From Cryptomeria japonica (Eukaryota > Streptophyta > Pinopsida > Cupressales > Cupressaceae): a stretch of 64,000 bases of DNA. The notes under the pieces were generated by a model. It saw nothing but the letters and a program-made list of their open reading frames with translations, did no database searches and was not told the origin of the DNA. The DNA lies in the NCBI RefSeq assembly GCF_030272615.1, contig NC_081415.1, forward strand, positions 416,980,757-417,044,756, written 5' to 3'. Positions within the stretch are counted from its first letter, which is position 1; the number at the start of each line of letters is the position of its first letter. Shown here piece after piece: positions 48,975 through 61,706 of the stretch. The translations under genes were made by a program, and so were the position numbers.

Positions 48975-50057
48975 TGTTAGGTACCGAAGGCAACTGAGAG
49001 GGGGGGGGAGTGAATCAGTTGTCTATTAATTTCAGCCCAAATATAACTTAATCAAACTTGATACATAATACCGGTAAACCAAACTTGATGCCGATTAACA
49101 GATTAACAGTAAATATCAATATCGATGAAACTTAATGCATGAAACAGAAAGAGAAACAACATCCACAAAACCACAACACATAACACAAAGATTTTTATGT
49201 GGAAACCCTCTAAGGGGAAAAACCACAGTGGGAAACCTTACCCACAATCAGATGATACTACTGCAAATAGTATGTGTGTACAAATGGGGTCTGTACATGC
49301 AGAAAGGCCAACCGCCTAGAGCTCATTGCTCAATCACAAAATAAGAGTCACACTGACTACAATTGGATGATTAAATCCAATGATAATGTACTTCTCAAAG
49401 TAGCATATTCAATGCTGGATTTAGTACCGGTTAAGCTCTAATAATCACCTTCTCTATGGTCTGCTCATAAGATCTTCTATATTTGCACATACCATGTTAC
49501 AATACCATAACCTTACATACCATATCCTTACATCTCACAATTGAGATATTACATATATACCAAAACCTAAGACCAAATGTGTAGGTCAGCTAATTAAGAA
49601 TATTACAATAAAATCAATTACAAGTAAGTCAATATGCGATGCATCATGTCGACTCAATGTAATTACAAAAATACCAATTGATTAAATCATCTCCATAACG
49701 TGTCGTGCTGATCTGGAATAGATAATGCATGCCGATACATAACCTAGACCAATTTGTCGATAACAACAAATTTGTCAACCCAATTAGAGCAATAACCAAA
49801 ATACAAAAACCAAGTGTCCAAACCATGTCTTCAACATAACCAAGTGATCTCCAGATGATAACAAGTCATCCTCAGTGCCAGTGAACAATATAACTTGTAG
49901 GTGAACAATATAACCTACCGGTGAACCAAATACTAGTGACTGTGCATAAGTCACTGAACTTGCCAGTGAACATAACCAAGGATCTCCAGAAGGATAGGTG
50001 TTGATAAGTGTTGAAATCAATGACAAAACCAATGCAACACATCCATAATACCAACAA
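48975..50057 (-). repeat. 5' LTR of the minus-strand copia piece
   Basis: 1083 bp, tgttaggtac to taataccaaca. The hairpin caactga/tcagttg (48991-49021) shows that an autonomous copia family carries the same structure as the NA group. Confidence 0.8.
48991..49021 (-). other. Copia LTR hairpin with C-rich loop
   Basis: caactga (48991-48997) pairs with tcagttg (49015-49021). The loop is a G run on the + strand. Confidence 0.75.
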
Positions 50058-50710
50058 TTATTTGTGCTTTCCATTGCCTCTAGACAAGAGGTTGACATGA
50101 TTGTGGATACTTCTGTACAACACTTGGAGGAGGTCTCTTTATCTTTTGAGGAGGCATATGAGTCTTTGGATCTTGGAGTGCCTTTTTTGGTAGTGTGGAG
50201 CAGTTTACCACCTTTGGAGGGGGTAACCTTCAGCATCGACATGGAGACACTTGAGCAGTTTTCAGAGATTCCTTTCATCATGAGTATTTTTGCTTCATCT
50301 TTCCTTCATGATTGGGGAGACTTCATGGATACTCCTTTGGTTTTGTTTCTTCCTAAGGGGAAGAATGTTGTTCGACATTCATGGAGTAGTTTCTTCATTC
50401 ATCATCAATCTTCTATCATTGGTGCAGATTTCACATTGAGGGGGGGCTTCCTAGTCTCTCTTCTTCTTCTCTCATATGGGGGGGATTTTTTCCTCACATG
50501 TGGTTTTGTCCTTCACATACTTCTATGAGAGTTCTTTGTATGTAGTTGTCATCTCTCTTTTGGGGGAGAGTTTTTTCCCATTGGTTTGCATGCATTTGTA
50601 TTTGTATATGGGTACCTAACATGCCTAGTAGTCAGGACCCATCTTGCATTGCCTAGTTGCATTTTATACTTAAGTGCATTCCCCTAAGTTTCACTTAAGG
50701 GGGTGGTCGG
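50058..50710 (+). other. X internal 3' part with one open frame and polypurine tract
   Basis: The first 27 bp copy the end of the X repeat. An open frame of 154 codons (50064-50528) follows, of which the part from about 50090 may be element coding (acidic then hydrophobic). I do not recognise it. aagggggtgg near 50697 is a polypurine tract directly before the right repeat, so X is an LTR retrotransposon. Confidence 0.5.
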
Positions 50711-51187
50711 TGTAAATAATTATTCATCATGGATATTATTACACCTTACTTAAGTTTACTTAGGAAATGTATTTCATAGTAGTTTGGGTATGGGACACCT
50801 GGGTGTTTGTGCCACATTGGGATAGTGTGTGTAGGAGAATTTCCACCTTTTATGGTGTTGATCTTATCTTGTTTTTACATTCCACCTCATGTGGAATATT
50901 ATATTATTTCTCCTACCTACCCACACCTATTTCCTACCTACCCTTGTTTCTTATTGAGCCACATGTCATGTTTGTATGCTCACATATCCATATAGCCTTG
51001 CCTATATAAGCAGGCTCATCTACATTGTTTGTACAGACAATCACAGGCAATCATTGAACAACAATTAATGATCCAATTGATCACATTTTTCATCTTGATA
51101 GAATATAGTTTATTCCTATCATCTATTTTGTCTCTCTTATTTGTGCTTTCCATTGCCTCTAGATCTTGGCAAAATATCACACATTAG
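50711..51187 (+). repeat. X terminal repeat, right copy
   Basis: 477 bp, about 97% like the left copy by eye. It is followed by gttgt (51188-51192), which resembles gttgg before the left copy. Confidence 0.72.
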
Positions 51188-51192
51188 GTTGT

Positions 51193-51816
51193 CTTATCAA
51201 AGATCTCTTGCTCTTCCGATGATTGCTTTGACCAGATCCAAATCTTTCTCCTTTCTCAAATCCAAGTTCTCCTATATCACCTTTATTCTTTTGACTTTGT
51301 GGCATTTCATCTAGCTTAGCTGAGATAGCTTTGAATTTTTTCTTTGTACTCATTAGTAGTGGTAAGTTCATCTCTCAGAATTATGATCTGCCTTTCAAGC
51401 TCTTGCTCATTATTCCTAGATTGTATCAATTCAAGCTTCAATAGGTCATTTTCATGATTTAGTCTGCAATATTCATCAGAGCTTTCCTCATTCTTCTTCT
51501 TGTCTTCAATATCCTTTGTCAGCTTCATCACAATGGATTGCATCTCATTCTTCAATACTGCATTATCTCTAGCAAGTTTTTCTAATTCACCTATCTTGTC
51601 TTTTAAGGCTTGGTCATCAATGCTTTGGTCTTCTTTCTCTTTGAGTTTGTCCATAAGATCCTTTCTCTTTTATCTAGACGTCTTCAATTTTTCTTTCAAA
51701 GACTCAATGAAGTCTTCAACATCGCTCAAATTTCTTCTCAGGATATTTACTTCATTTCTTGTTGTATCTAGATCTTTAAGTGCAAAAATAAGTTGTTTAT
51801 GTAAACTGGATTCCAT
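51193..51816 (-). pseudogene. NA4 Gag-like protein, coiled-coil part
   Basis: ATG at 51816 (MESSLHKQLIFALKDLD). Nearly all of this part is Leu/Glu/Lys-rich heptads predicting a long coiled coil: LKEKEDQSIDDQALKDKIGE, then EQELERQIIILRDELTTT. It matches NA3 Gag closely (same block EQELERQMIILREDLTTT). A stop near 51670 and a frameshift near 51335 occur. The protein continues at 40596 with the zinc knuckles. Confidence 0.75.
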
Positions 51817-51869
51817 TGCTTGACTATCCTAGATCTTCCTCAAGCTATTAGGCTTCCTTGAAGGAACTA

Positions 51870-51882
51870 GGATCTAATACCA
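51870..51882 (-). promoter_or_regulatory. NA4 primer binding site, degenerate
   Basis: ggatctaatacca corresponds to gctctgatacca with changes, and lies 2 bp from the right LTR. Confidence 0.65.
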
Positions 51883-51884
51883 AT

Positions 51885-52976
51885 TTTTAGAATCAATGTT
51901 CTATAGTTTATAGATTTGTTTAACTAATTCTTAAACCATCGGATGCAAACGAATGAAACTAAGATGCAATAAATCAGCACACACAAGCAAAAAACCATAA
52001 CATTGGAAATTTTACATGGAAACCCGAAAAGGGAAAAACCACGGTGGGATTGAGATTCACAATATTATAATACTATGATCAGGAGTATAGTAATATTACA
52101 AGGGAATACACATGTATTCAAGAACACTACTTAGAGATCACTGCTCAATTACAATAGAGGGATACAACCCTCTTAGGACTCATTGCCCTACAAATGATTA
52201 CAAATGATAACTAATTGTCTGAAATGATGTATAGCATCTAAAAATGACAAAATGCAGTTCTGGTTAAGCACAAAAAGTCTTCTTCCATTGTTCTTGCACA
52301 TTGCTTTGTTCTGTTACATGTCGAAGCATAAATCTAAGGATAGCGCATGTGAAACTGCGTATCAACACTCATACAATCTTCACACACTCACATCAATCAC
52401 CAAAATTCTCATATAGATCAATCTTATATATCTGCATCACTTGATTAGGTCACCAACATGTCAACTTCAAACATATTCACAAAATATGAAACTTGTAACA
52501 AGAAGTCAGCTTAATCCAATTACCAATTCTCATCCGGACCAAACAAAATGATAATATGCTTCACATAAGTCATCACAACAACCTCGAACATGACACCAAT
52601 CAACAAAATCATCCTGAAGATTTCGCATAACACACTACACCAAAATAACCTTGTTCTTCTTGGAATACCAGATACCGAATCATAAAACTTGCACAAGAAT
52701 CAACACCAAAATCTAGGATTATGGACTAAGAAATTCCAATCAACAAATTGACTATCTCTTCCACCACAAACAAAAATTTGCACCCAAAATCGAGTTCCAC
52801 TCAATGTACTCATACTCTATCGAACACTGTGTTCCACCTTCCAGACTTAAGCAAAACTTCGGGTAGAATGAATTTAAATATATTGGATGACACATTTGAT
52901 TAGAGTTGCCGTCAATGACAACCCCTAAACAATTCTCAAGCACTAATCTCTTTTGGAACAGTGTCTCTTGCCAACA
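51885..52976 (-). repeat. NA4 5' LTR (right end)
   Basis: 1092 bp, collinear with the left LTR except for a 30-bp deletion near its start that removes exactly the hairpin. Confidence 0.85.
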
Positions 52977-52981
52977 TGGAC

Positions 52982-53529
52982 AACTCACCCCTAGATGTTT
53001 TTATCTAGGTAATCCATGTGGGGAGGAGAGTAAGAATTGTCTAGCTGCTTTTAGCTAGTTCCACCCATCCTCATGCGTGTGTGCAAGTGATGTTTGGTTT
53101 CAAGTGTATAGAATCCTGTGTAAGAGTCTTTGCTCTTTTTTTGATTGTGCTTCAACTTGTTTAAGACATTTAAAATAAACACGAATGCCAAGGGGCGATT
53201 GTGTGTGTGCAAATGTGTAAATGCCAAGTGGCGAAGATACATGCATTATTTTGAGGCCATCCCATTTAAGACTTTGCTGCTTTCGGTGATGTGTAAGCCC
53301 ATCTAAGATATATATCAAATGTTGCATCTGGTTTCAAGTGTGAAGAATCTCACTCTAAGATTTTTTACTCTGGTGTCGAGAATGAACACCCAGTTTAAGA
53401 TATGCAAAAATGATATGCAAGAGTTATAGTACATTATGGTACAAGGGAAGCAATATCGATGCCCCCCTTAAGATGTCAACATAGTTCCATGTTGATGTCT
53501 TAAGGAAGCTATAGACAAGGATACCTTAC
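52982..53529 (-). other. Gypsy internal sequence, continuation after NA4
   Basis: It continues the ctagatgtttttatctaggt tandem units of 35040-35150. 53090-53380 contains two diverged units with ggtttcaagtgt. A C-run at 53462 (atgccccccttaag) may be the reverse of a polypurine tract. No coding. Confidence 0.45.
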
Positions 53530-54300
53530 TGTTGTGACCTAATTCACACATCACCCCATCGCAGATGGGGACCCCGTATATTTGCTTTTTTAGGGTCTTA
53601 TCTTAGCTCTGCATTTTTATAAATCCTCATTTTGAGAGAGTTTAAGAGTTAAGTTTTTGAAGTAATCCCAAGTCAAATTAAGAAATCTTGCTCAGAATTA
53701 CATTTGAATGTTGCCAAAGTGCTCAGGAGGTCCAAAGGATGAGGATCGCAATTGCTTTGAGTCATTTCTGACAACTTGTTATTTTTAGAAATTTTTACTT
53801 TTTATGCTTTTTTGAAAGTGGCATATGGGTTTTTTCCTCGAATCATTCTATTACTACCCATTTTGTTGGAATTTGGAAATCTCGCCTCTAGGTATAAAGA
53901 GAAGGGCTTCAATTTTTATTTTTTTTTGAGATTAGGGTTTTGTGCCTTAGTTCATTCTAGTTCTACCCATGTCTTCAGATTCGAGAAATTTTGCTTCTAA
54001 GTGTAAAAAGAAAGGGTTTCATTTTTTTTTTTTTTTTTTGAGATTAGGGTTTTGACCCCCATGCTAAATTATTCCTACCCATGTTCTTAGATTTTAAAAA
54101 TTATGTCTTTAAGGGTAAAAAGAAAAATGCAAACCCTAATTAGGGTTTTATTGTATAAGATCAACCATATTATCAATACTCATATTCTTAGATTTAAAAA
54201 ATAAGGTTTCCAAGTGCAAAAAGTAGAGTGAGAACCCTAATTAGGGTTTTTGTTCTAGATGAACCAACAAGGTATGAACATGGCATGAATATTGTTGATC
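53530..54300 (+). repeat. LTR-like segment with tandem units
   Basis: It begins tgttgtgacctaattcacac, a typical LTR start, followed by gatggggacccc. No partner copy is found in the window. From 53827 it carries diverged tandem units of about 100-112 bp. Confidence 0.4.
53827..54265 (+). repeat. Tandem units of about 100-112 bp with T runs
   Basis: Units start near 53827, 53931, 54043 and 54140, with a partial unit at 54240. Each has attagggttt, a tctacccat-like word, an agatt...aaa word, and a gtaaaaagaaa word. Two units end in long T runs. Confidence 0.7.
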
Positions 54301-57300
54301 AAGTCTAAAGGAAGGAATTGGAAATGGCACATTGAAAATTTCACCTAAGTTGAAGAAGTAAAAATGATAGATAATTTTGACAAGGCTCAAGGTTAGGCAA
54401 GTGGAATGGCAGATGATCAGTCAAAATCATCCAAGGATGTCAAGCATGGAAGATGTTTTAGCAGAATCAATGTCTGCCAAGGCACAGTAGAATTGTCCAA
54501 ATAAAATTGTTCGACAAATGTTAAACTCCTACCAAGGGTTAACTAATCCATGGAAAGAGTTACTCAAACTCCTACCTAGAGTTAAGCTTATCCATACACA
54601 AGAATGTCTGACAATATTTTAAGTGCACCTCATGTCCAAGCTAAAATTGTTTGACAGATGGCAAACTCCTACCAAGGGTCAATTAACTCATGGCGAAAGT
54701 TAGCAAACTCCTATGTATGGTCAAGATTGAATAAAAGAAGAGATGGAAAAGTGTCAAGTTTGCCTTGGCTAAGTATACTCCAAATCTGCCAAACAAAGAT
54801 GGAAGGAGGTCCCTCAAAGTCCGCCTTGTCCTAGACTCATCCAAGTCCGCCTTAGGAAGTGTGGAAAGAAAAATTCAAAGTTCACCTAGGCATTAAACAA
54901 TTAGTCCTAATAAATTCAAAGTCTTCTTTCATCGAGTTGGTATTATGCACTCTTAAGTTCAACTAGTCCTAAGGTTGGAAAGTCCACCAAGAAAGAATGA
55001 CCAAGGTGATGTAGGGCCCACTTAGGAAAAAATGGAGATGGCATAAAATAAAGATGACATGGATTGCCAAGTTGGTAATAAAATGACAACATGGAACTCC
55101 AATGAAAGAAATATAGCAAGTGTGATGACTTGGCATTCAAAAGCATTTAAAGCAATAAAACATGAGACATGTCAAAGACCTTCCTCAAGTTTGAACTTCT
55201 AGAAGGAGAATAAGGAAAATAAAACTTTCTAAAATATAATGGAAGCTTCTAAGGATGAAGTTCGAATTTCCTAGAAGGAGAATTAAACTCTCTAAAATTG
55301 CAAACTCCCTTCTAGAAGAACGCGGTAAAAACAATAAAATAAAGAAAGCTTCCTCTTAAGTTCACCTTCTAGAAGAAGGCAAAGAGTTTGAATTTCCTAA
55401 AGATAGAATAAAATAATAAAGCTTCTGGAAGCAATCCAAGAAGCTATAAAGACAAGGTTTCACAATCAATTCTCTTTACCAAATTCAAGAAGCACAAGTC
55501 TATCTCCAAAATTGCTAAGAGTGATCAAGGTAAGCAACTCAAAAACATAAAAGATTATCAGATTTGTGCCAAAATCTGATCATATTATCATATTAGCCTT
55601 GCAGAAGTAAAGCAAATTCAAGGGTTTGAAGGAAATAAGTTTGACATTTTCCTCAAGTTCACCATTGATAGCAGTTTGAAGGTGTAAATTCTACCTTGAT
55701 CATCTCTAGAAGGAGGAATAAAGCATTCCAAGGGTTTGAAAGGGACAATCAAAAAGTTCAAGTTCTCCATTAACAAGGTTTGCTGATAAAATTCTAAGTT
55801 CACCATTAATCATCATTGAATCTGCCTTGGGAAAAAGAATCCAAATTTGCACATAGTCTTAATAATCCTTCAAACTTGCACTTAATCTTACTAAGAAAGC
55901 AAGACAAATTTGGAGGAAGATACATATCCAAGACTCATCCAAGAACATCATACACAAAAAAATGAAGGTTTGCCAGCAAACTTGTGTTAACCTCACCCTA
56001 CCAAAAAGAAAGTAATCTAAACTCACATATCCAAGGATTTGGAAGCCAAACAAAATTGTCCAACTGCTGCAATCATGATTAGTAAGGTTGAAGATAACAG
56101 ACTAAGGGCTTACTAAGTATCCTAAGTTCTTAATCACCTCTAAACCCACCTTGGAAGAGAAATATTGTTCAAGTTTGATTCACATATGATGATCTTTCAA
56201 GTATGATACAAACCTGTCTAAAGCCTATGAAATTTGCCATGGAGATGAGAAATAAAGCAATCCAAGGGTTTGGAAACCAAACAAAATTGTTTAAACTACT
56301 ATCCAAAGTAGCAATCAAAGAAAGTTAGAAGTTTGGAGGTTTGCTAGACACAAAGGAATACACATGTTTTGCCATAAAAAAAAAGTATGAACAAACTTAA
56401 GATTGTGTCCAAGCACAAAACTTGTCCAAGGATGTGGAATGTCCACCCATGTTCAAGGAAAAAAATTCTCAAAGTTTGTTGGGGAAATAGATTAAGAACA
56501 AAAGTGTTTGAACTTCCCCCGATTCTGCCTTGGCAAGGATTTTGTCCAAAGAAACCAAGCACAAAATTTGTCCAATAAATTGAGAACTTCGCCTTGTCAA
56601 GAGGAAGACATTCAAACATGAAAAATTTTCCATAAAAAATTGACATAACCTCACTTAAGTTCACCTAAGGATGGACAATCAAATTTGAAACAAGAATAAT
56701 TATGCCAAATGAGAAAGATCAAATGGTCTGATCTTGTTCCTAAATCTGCTCATGACAAAAAGACAAATGACTATTCAAAATTTCTTCCAAGAACCGATCC
56801 AAGATAATCCAAGACATGAAATGGCAAGATAAACAAGATTCAAGTTCACCAAAGGGAAAAGAAAGTCAAAACAAATTTAAAGATGATTGTCCAATTGACA
56901 TAAAACATGCCAAGACATAGGATGTACAAATTGAAATAAATTCCTTCCAAAATCACAAACCCAAAGGCATGAAGAAATCGACCAAACCCTTGCAAGTCAA
57001 TCATACACTAACACATTGATTCATCCAGGCATAAATGGAATATGTGAAGATACCTAGTTAGAGACTTAAAATTGAGAACAAATTTGCCATGCCCAAAAGA
57101 TGAAATTCTGATCATAATTCGCATAAAATTAGACCAACATGATGGGAAAAACTTATCACATGAAATATTTTTGATTATTTTCCAAAACCCAAAATAATTT
57201 TCAACACTTGGAAAATTTTGTCAAAGTTCAAAATTTTTAGAAAGTCCTAGAAGATTCTTGGATCAGATCGATTTTTTGAGAGAAGAAATAAAACTTTCCA

Positions 57301-57390
57301 TTTTGGAAAGATTAAAACAAAAAAAAAATGATTTAAAAAAAAATAAAAAATAAAACAAATCAAAAACTTCTAAATTTAAGAACCCTAAAC
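54301..57390 (+). other. Long noncoding leader or LTR region
   Basis: No coding recognised over 3.1 kb. Short phrases recur: aactcctaccaagggt (near 54526 and 54667), aagttcacc, gccttgg and caaatttgcc. It could be a long U3 or leader of the next frame's element, or part of another element. Confidence 0.4.
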
Positions 57391-57809
57391 TCTATATATT
57401 TTCAACCAATTCACTTTCATAATTCATTATTCAGGTTGAAAATTTTGGAGAGCATTGAAGAGAAGTTTTCTCTCAAATTTTATAAACTTTGGATTTTGAA
57501 GAAGAATTGTCCAGAAGAAGATTCTTCTAAGTGTTAAAGGTCTAGAAATTAAGCCCTTTTCTCTAATTTTAAGGCAGATTTTCAGAATGAGAGGTAAATT
57601 TCAGTCATAAAGAGGATTAAAAACTCAATTTGACTGAATTTCCTCACCTTTCTGTCTTATTTTCTTAAATTTTCATCAATTTCTTGACCAAACACTTCAA
57701 AGACTTAACCTTTTAACAAGATGAAAGTAAAATTTTTAGAAAAAGAATTTAAAATCAGAATTAGATTATGAAAATAACATGTGGTTTTCATGTGTTTTTA
57801 TAGGTAGCA
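57391..57809 (+). promoter_or_regulatory. Putative promoter, leader and intron of the unknown element
   Basis: A TATA-like ctatatatt near 57392 is followed by a leader. gag/gtaaat at 57594 and a T-rich tract ending in tag at 57803 would make a 210-bp intron just before the start codon at 57810. This is inference from sequence only. Confidence 0.35.
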
Positions 57810-60800
57810 ATGAAGTTCGCCAACAAAGGAGCATAACTGAAGTCCAAAATCAAATCCAAATGGAAGAATATCATTGACACAAACCTTGGACATGTTGATA
57901 TGGAGGAATTCAAGAAAAGAATGTATGGACGTGATGGAAAAATTCCTACACCTATTGCCAAGAAAATGATGCACAATGGAATTGTTCAGCCAACTAGATT
58001 CCCACCAGCCAAAGAGTGTGTTGAGTTGATAGTTGAATGTGCTTTTGACTATAAAGCACAATCAAGAGAAATCATTGCACCATATGGGAGAGTCCCAACA
58101 AATCTTTCAGAATTGTCCATCCAGGAGACATTTGGTATAACAAATCATAGTAAAAGCATATATAAGACTAAGGAGCATGCCCAAAGAGTCTATGATAGTT
58201 AGTCTGAACTTTGTGCTGCGAATGTAAAAAAGTCTTGGCTTGAGAAGAAAAGACCTCAAGGAAAAGTACCAAAATATTTGTTGCCTTCATTCTTCAAGGA
58301 AGAGTATAGTGATATCATCTTATTATTGAATAGTTTAATGGGAAGCTCTAAGGGTCAGTTATTCGAGACATGGATGAAATCACCTCAAGAACCAAGTTAT
58401 TCAACTGGTCTCGCATAATCAATGATAACCTTCATGAATAGTTGATGAACTTGGAAAGGACAAAGACATTCCACATGAGTTCTTACATAATTTATCTACT
58501 GTCTGCAACTTACATATATTTAAGATTGATTTGCAAAGGCATAGTAGGAAGTCATGAGAATGAACTCCAATCATATGATTTTCATCCTCAGTTGAATCTT
58601 AAGGAGAAAATTTTCCAAGCCCATGATGCATTCCTGATGTACATAACAAGAACACTACAAGGAGGTACTCATAACAGACTTTCTCGCGAATCCAAAAGTT
58701 TGATCAACCAATATGGATCCTAGTTTATCTCGTTTCTGAAGTTCACATATATTAGAATCCAAGGTTTCACTGGCCATCCTTACCAATTGCCAATCTACCC
58801 AACCAATAGGATGGTCCTATTAGAAGTTCTCAAATAGTTGGAAACATATCAGAGCTTCAAAAGAGTGAGGTAGAAGGCAGCCATATCTTTCCCATTCTTC
58901 ATTGGAAATATGGAAGAATCTTGTTCAACTGCATAGGTAGCTGAGAGTTCCAGGCTAGAGATGTAGTGGTATCCTTTCACATTCTACCAATCTAGTTGCA
59001 ATTATGATCCTCACAATAACATCAGATCAACGAAGGAGGAAAGGTTCAAACATAAAGTAGATATAGAAGATTTTTGGGCAAATGCTTTTGATGAATATGC
59101 AATCAGGAAAAGGTTATATTCGAGGCTATCTGTAAATTTCATTAGAGAAACTCAACCTTTTCTCATACCAAATCAATTAGAAGATAATGGAGAGCATACT
59201 CAACCTGGTTTTGATGAGCATGCACCTCTTCCTCCTATCAAATGGTTGACACTAAAGCATACAGACTTGACCACCTTGATGCGGCCAGTCATGACATATA
59301 CAAAGTGGTGGGTTAATCAATAATATCACAGATTGAAGAAGAAGAATATAACTTTAACTTATAATCTGATGGGAGTAGCGGAAGGATATTCTTCAAATGA
59401 AGAAGTAACACAAAATTTCAGATCGAGCGAGAGTGCTAAAAGGAAGGGGAAGGTAGTTGAGAATGAAGAACCTACTTAGAAGAAGCAAAGAATAGAACCA
59501 TCTCATTCCACCACATCAAAGAATGAGAAATACATATTAAATGTTGATGAGTCATTGGTTGAAATAGAATTTCCTTCTTTAGTTCATGAGGAAAATCCAG
59601 AATCGGTCCATTAGGAAGATGAACAACCACCATCTCCTACTGGCACAAAAATCCTAGAATCAGAGCATGACACAGATATTGAAGAGGAAGAGTTTCAAGA
59701 AGGGATGATTTCTGCTCTCTTGGGTATTGCACGTTACCATGAAAAAAAACATGACCAAGAGGTAGAAGGCATCAAGCAACCCACTATTCCTGAATGGCTA
59801 AAAGAGAGATTGAAGATGAACACACCAGTAGTAGAAGAACAAGAAGATTATGACATGACATATTTCTTAGCCAGATTAGAGCAAACTGTTGTGAAGAAAC
59901 CAACCAAAAGATTTTCTACCATCTAGAGAGATGAGATAGGTAACCACACAATGTAGATAGTTGCGCCCAAGGTGAACAAAGAAAAGGGAGACATTGATCC
60001 TCATGAGTATGAGATCACCACTTTTGACTTAGGCCCAATCACAAATACCCAAGAAAAAGATGACTTAGATAATTTAGTTGCTCCCATAAAGGCAAAACTG
60101 GATGAGGAGACTGAAAAGAAGAACGAGCATAAGAGAGAAGTAGAGCACTTGAAAGAGTATATTTGGCAGTTGACTACTAAGGCACTTAATCAAGACAATC
60201 CATAAGCTCTCCTACTTTTGGATTCACAACGGGTAGTCAAAGGTTTTGAGGAAGATGCAGTAACAACTAGAGAAAATAGAGATTGGATAGAAAGTATAAA
60301 AGAAGAAGTAGCCAAGTTCATAGAAGGAATCTCATCAACATATGATCAAACTTCTTCTTTGCTTTCCATGATTGAAAATATGGTAGAAATATGGGCCGAC
60401 TTTCAGGATGTCTAGGATAGAATCATTCCATCCCTTAGAGAGCTGAAAGGAATCTCATCTCAAGAGTTGGTTAATCAGAAGATAATTGAAGTAGGGGTTG
60501 CCTATGATTTCAATAGTTGGCACTGAACATTAGTTACACAAAATGAGGTCTTGGAAAAGGTGAAAGATGATGCTTATAGAATAGAAGGATAGATAAATGA
60601 GATTCAAGATAAGATCTTCCTTGTAGTTACATATATGATTGGGAAGGATACCCTCTGAGAGAGTGATATGCAGTTGGGGAATTTGAAGGTCAGAGTTCTG
60701 GACATCTTCTTTGCCACCACAGGACTAGTCTTGAAGGATAATTTGGATAAGGCATCAAGCCTCATGTCCATTAAAGATTCCTTTTACAAATAGGAAATGG

Positions 60801-60946
60801 ATTTGGAGATCACCTTTTCTTTGTGTGCTGATGACTTGGAAGGATTAGAATTCAGGGTCAACATATTGCCACATGTCTCCATGGATGAGGTTGACTAGAT
60901 TGTGTTCAGGTTCATCGAATATCAAAAGAAGGGGGTGAAATCCTAA
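57810..60946 (+). pseudogene. Very long decayed frame of unknown function
   Basis: An ATG at 57810 (MKFANKGA) opens a frame of about 1045 codons ending at 60946. It is readable throughout despite some 20 stops. N-terminal landmarks are LGHVDMEEFKKRMYGRDG, IAPYGRVPTNLSELSIQETF and later LNLKEKIFQAHDAFLMYI. The middle (59400-59700) is acidic with Lys/Arg clusters. The C-terminal third is rich in Glu, Lys and Leu (AKLDEETEKKNEHKREVEHL) and predicts coiled coil. This layout of globular head, acidic linker and coiled coil resembles the NA second frames, but I see no clear sequence match. No RT, protease or integrase is adjacent. Confidence 0.55.
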
Positions 60947-61706
60947 AAGATAGCATCATGTACCACTTGTCTCATGTGCAATTAATCATAGATTTTATTT
61001 TTGGAAACCCTAATTAGGGTTGTGTTGTTTAAATCTTGACCGTTGACCTTAAATCGATCTCGGCCTTTCATTCAATTTTCAAAACTCTATATAAACTCTC
61101 ATTCTCTCATTTCATTATTGTGGAGAGATTTATGAAATTATTGAACAAAGCTATTTGAGTAATAAAAAAATCATTATCAATATTGTTTTGAAATCTTTTT
61201 ATTGCTAAATGGTTGCATATTCCCTTCAACTTTTAGATTAGATTTGATTAAGTAATTTGTTTACAAGATGTTAGATGAATGATAGATCTGATAGTATTGA
61301 TCGGTGAAATCTTTCTCATACTTTTGTTGGATGGATTATTTCCTTTCAATGTGTAAAGTTATCTTGAGCTTTTAATATGGATGTTTAACTTCTACTTGGA
61401 ATGATATTGTTCAATTGTTGGTATTCTTCAGCATAACCTTAGAAGATTGCACCCGCTTTGCGTAGTTGTCTGAGTGTGGTGAAACAAAGTGTCATTACGA
61501 GTTTTACCTAATCTTTACCATCTCTTAAATTCATAGGAATAGCTTAGAAGTAGTTAGAATTCCTAAACCCTCATCCTTTTTTTAATCTTTTTGGGAGCCC
61601 TAAACCAGAAAATCAAAAAACATAAAGCATAAATTGTTAAATTTGCCTAAGTTCAACTTGTGAATGATATTAGTAGTCAAGTGTAAGTCCCTTTTTGATA
61701 TTTTCA
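60926..61706 (+). repeat. Probable polypurine tract and 3' LTR of the unknown element
   Basis: aaaagaagggggtg overlaps the last codons of the frame. The LTR may start tgaaatcc at 60936. A TATA box (ctatataaac) lies at 61088 and aataaaaaaatc near 61160 could signal polyadenylation. The right end (about 61706) is a guess. Confidence 0.4.

Larger units (their letters stand above)
35151..52976 (-). mobile_element. NA4: minus-strand member of the NA group, itself interrupted
   Basis: It is bounded by the exact duplication tggac (35146-35150 and 52977-52981). LTRs lie at both ends (1123 and 1092 bp). On the minus strand the order is LTR, primer site, Gag-like, second frame, polypurine tract, LTR. 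The Gag is split by a 10.6-kb block (40597-51187). Without that block NA4 is about 7.2 kb, close to NA1 and NA3. Confidence 0.88.

Noticed and set aside
50064-50528. A host gene start in the X block
   Set aside because: The first codons are repeat-end sequence, and the frame leads directly to a polypurine tract and LTR, so it is element sequence at best.
53530-61706. A single complete LTR element with LTRs at 53530 and 60936
   Set aside because: The two LTR-like segments do not resemble each other, so they are not a pair.
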